DNA of 5,459 nucleotides, taken from NCBI GenBank assembly GCA_030452365.1, contig JAKDMK010000187.1:1-5459 (forward strand). The letters are read 5' to 3'. Under the pieces are notes generated by a model that searched no databases, was not told where the DNA came from, and saw nothing but the letters and a program-made list of their open reading frames with translations. This DNA is from Nitrococcus sp. (GTDB taxonomy: Bacteria; Pseudomonadota; Gammaproteobacteria; Nitrococcales; Nitrococcaceae). Below are positions 5,130-5,459 of the stretch, piece by piece. Every line of letters starts with the position of its first letter. Position 1 is the stretch's first letter. The translations under genes and the position numbers were made by a program.

Positions 5130-5459
5130 ATGCGGACCGCACTGGCCAGTTCCCTGCTGCTGGTGCTCGCACTCGCCGCCACGCTGTGGATGACCATGGG
5201 GCTGCGCGCCTTCACCGCGGAGCAGGGGAGGCGGCTGTACGTCGCCGCCCACCAGCCGGTGGTGCCGTCGACCCGACTTATTGACGCCGCCGGCAACGTC
5301 CATGCCTTGCGCGATTGGATCCGCACAGACGGTCGGGACTGGATCGTAACGTTCTTCTATACCCGCTGCCAGCGCCAGTGCGGGGTGCTTGGCTCACGCT
5401 ACCAACGCATCCAGGCGGGGTTGAAGCGGCGCGGTTTGTGGAATAAGGCGGCACTGCTG
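5130..5459 (+). CDS. senC: SCO1/SenC-type copper chaperone, partial (3' end beyond window)
   Basis: An open frame of 110 codons runs without a stop to the window edge. The N-terminus (residues 1-28) is a hydrophobic signal anchor with little positive charge. A thioredoxin-like domain follows. Its signature is IVTFFYTRCQRQC (72-84), giving the CxxxC copper-binding pair C80/C84 of SCO1/SenC/PrrC proteins. The usual Pro after the second Cys is Gly here. The conserved third ligand, a His about 90 residues later, lies outside the window. The ATG at 5130 follows GGGGGGTGGG (5116-5125) at four bases; an in-frame GTG at 5121 is an alternative start. It lies 28 bp after the catalytic subunit, so it is in the same operon. 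Its likely role is periplasmic copper delivery or thiol-disulfide maintenance for the CuA site of the subunit II encoded two genes upstream. Confidence 0.85.
   Translation, partial: MRTALASSLLLVLALAATLWMTMGLRAFTAEQGRRLYVAAHQPVVPSTRLIDAAGNVHALRDWIRTDGRDWIVTFFYTRCQRQCGVLGSRYQRIQAGLKRRGLWNKAALL

Noticed and set aside
4426..5193. 255-aa plus-strand frame overlapping the catalytic subunit and the chaperone start
   Set aside because: It is a shadow frame out of register with the heme-copper subunit, with no ribosome binding site or domain.

Overview
The window is high-GC DNA (GC-rich third codon positions, strong purine-rich Shine-Dalgarno sites), most consistent with a proteobacterium. No RNA gene, insertion sequence or CRISPR array is visible. 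The taxonomic guess is an inference from base composition and family types; the sequence does not fix a genus.

Layout. Positions 1-568 carry no convincing gene. They are relatively AT-rich at the left edge and hold two small inverted repeats (191-205 and 300-319), the second resembling a dispersed extragenic palindrome. A small unrecognised gene (569-790, +, 73 aa) has a good ribosome binding site and ends at a perfect 12-bp hairpin (790-817). A class I SAM-dependent methyltransferase (825-1673, -) converges on that hairpin. Divergent from it, across 134 bp, is a cupin-type AraC-family regulator (1808-2881, +), which probably controls the methyltransferase, itself or both. Positions 2882-3089 are intergenic; they contain a possible minus-strand remnant of a DMT/EamA transporter C-terminus and a candidate operator/promoter region.

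The right third is the most interesting part. A compact operon runs rightward: a short CuA-containing heme-copper oxidase subunit II (3090-3623), a 12-helix heme-copper subunit I (3635-5101), and a SCO1/SenC-type copper chaperone (5130 to the window edge, truncated). Subunit I keeps all six metal-ligand histidines, but the position four residues after the helix VI CuB histidine is Asn, where oxygen-reducing A-type oxidases have the cross-linked Tyr and cNOR has Glu. With the CuA subunit and the SenC partner, this matches the norS-norY-senC gene order described for the sNOR type of nitric oxide reductase in ammonia-oxidising bacteria, rather than a true cytochrome c oxidase.

How they would work together: NorS would take electrons from a periplasmic donor at CuA and pass them to the low-spin heme and the heme/CuB centre of NorY, where NO would be reduced to N2O. 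The SenC protein would deliver copper to CuA and/or CuB. The left-hand genes (small protein, methyltransferase, regulator) show no evident functional link to this operon.
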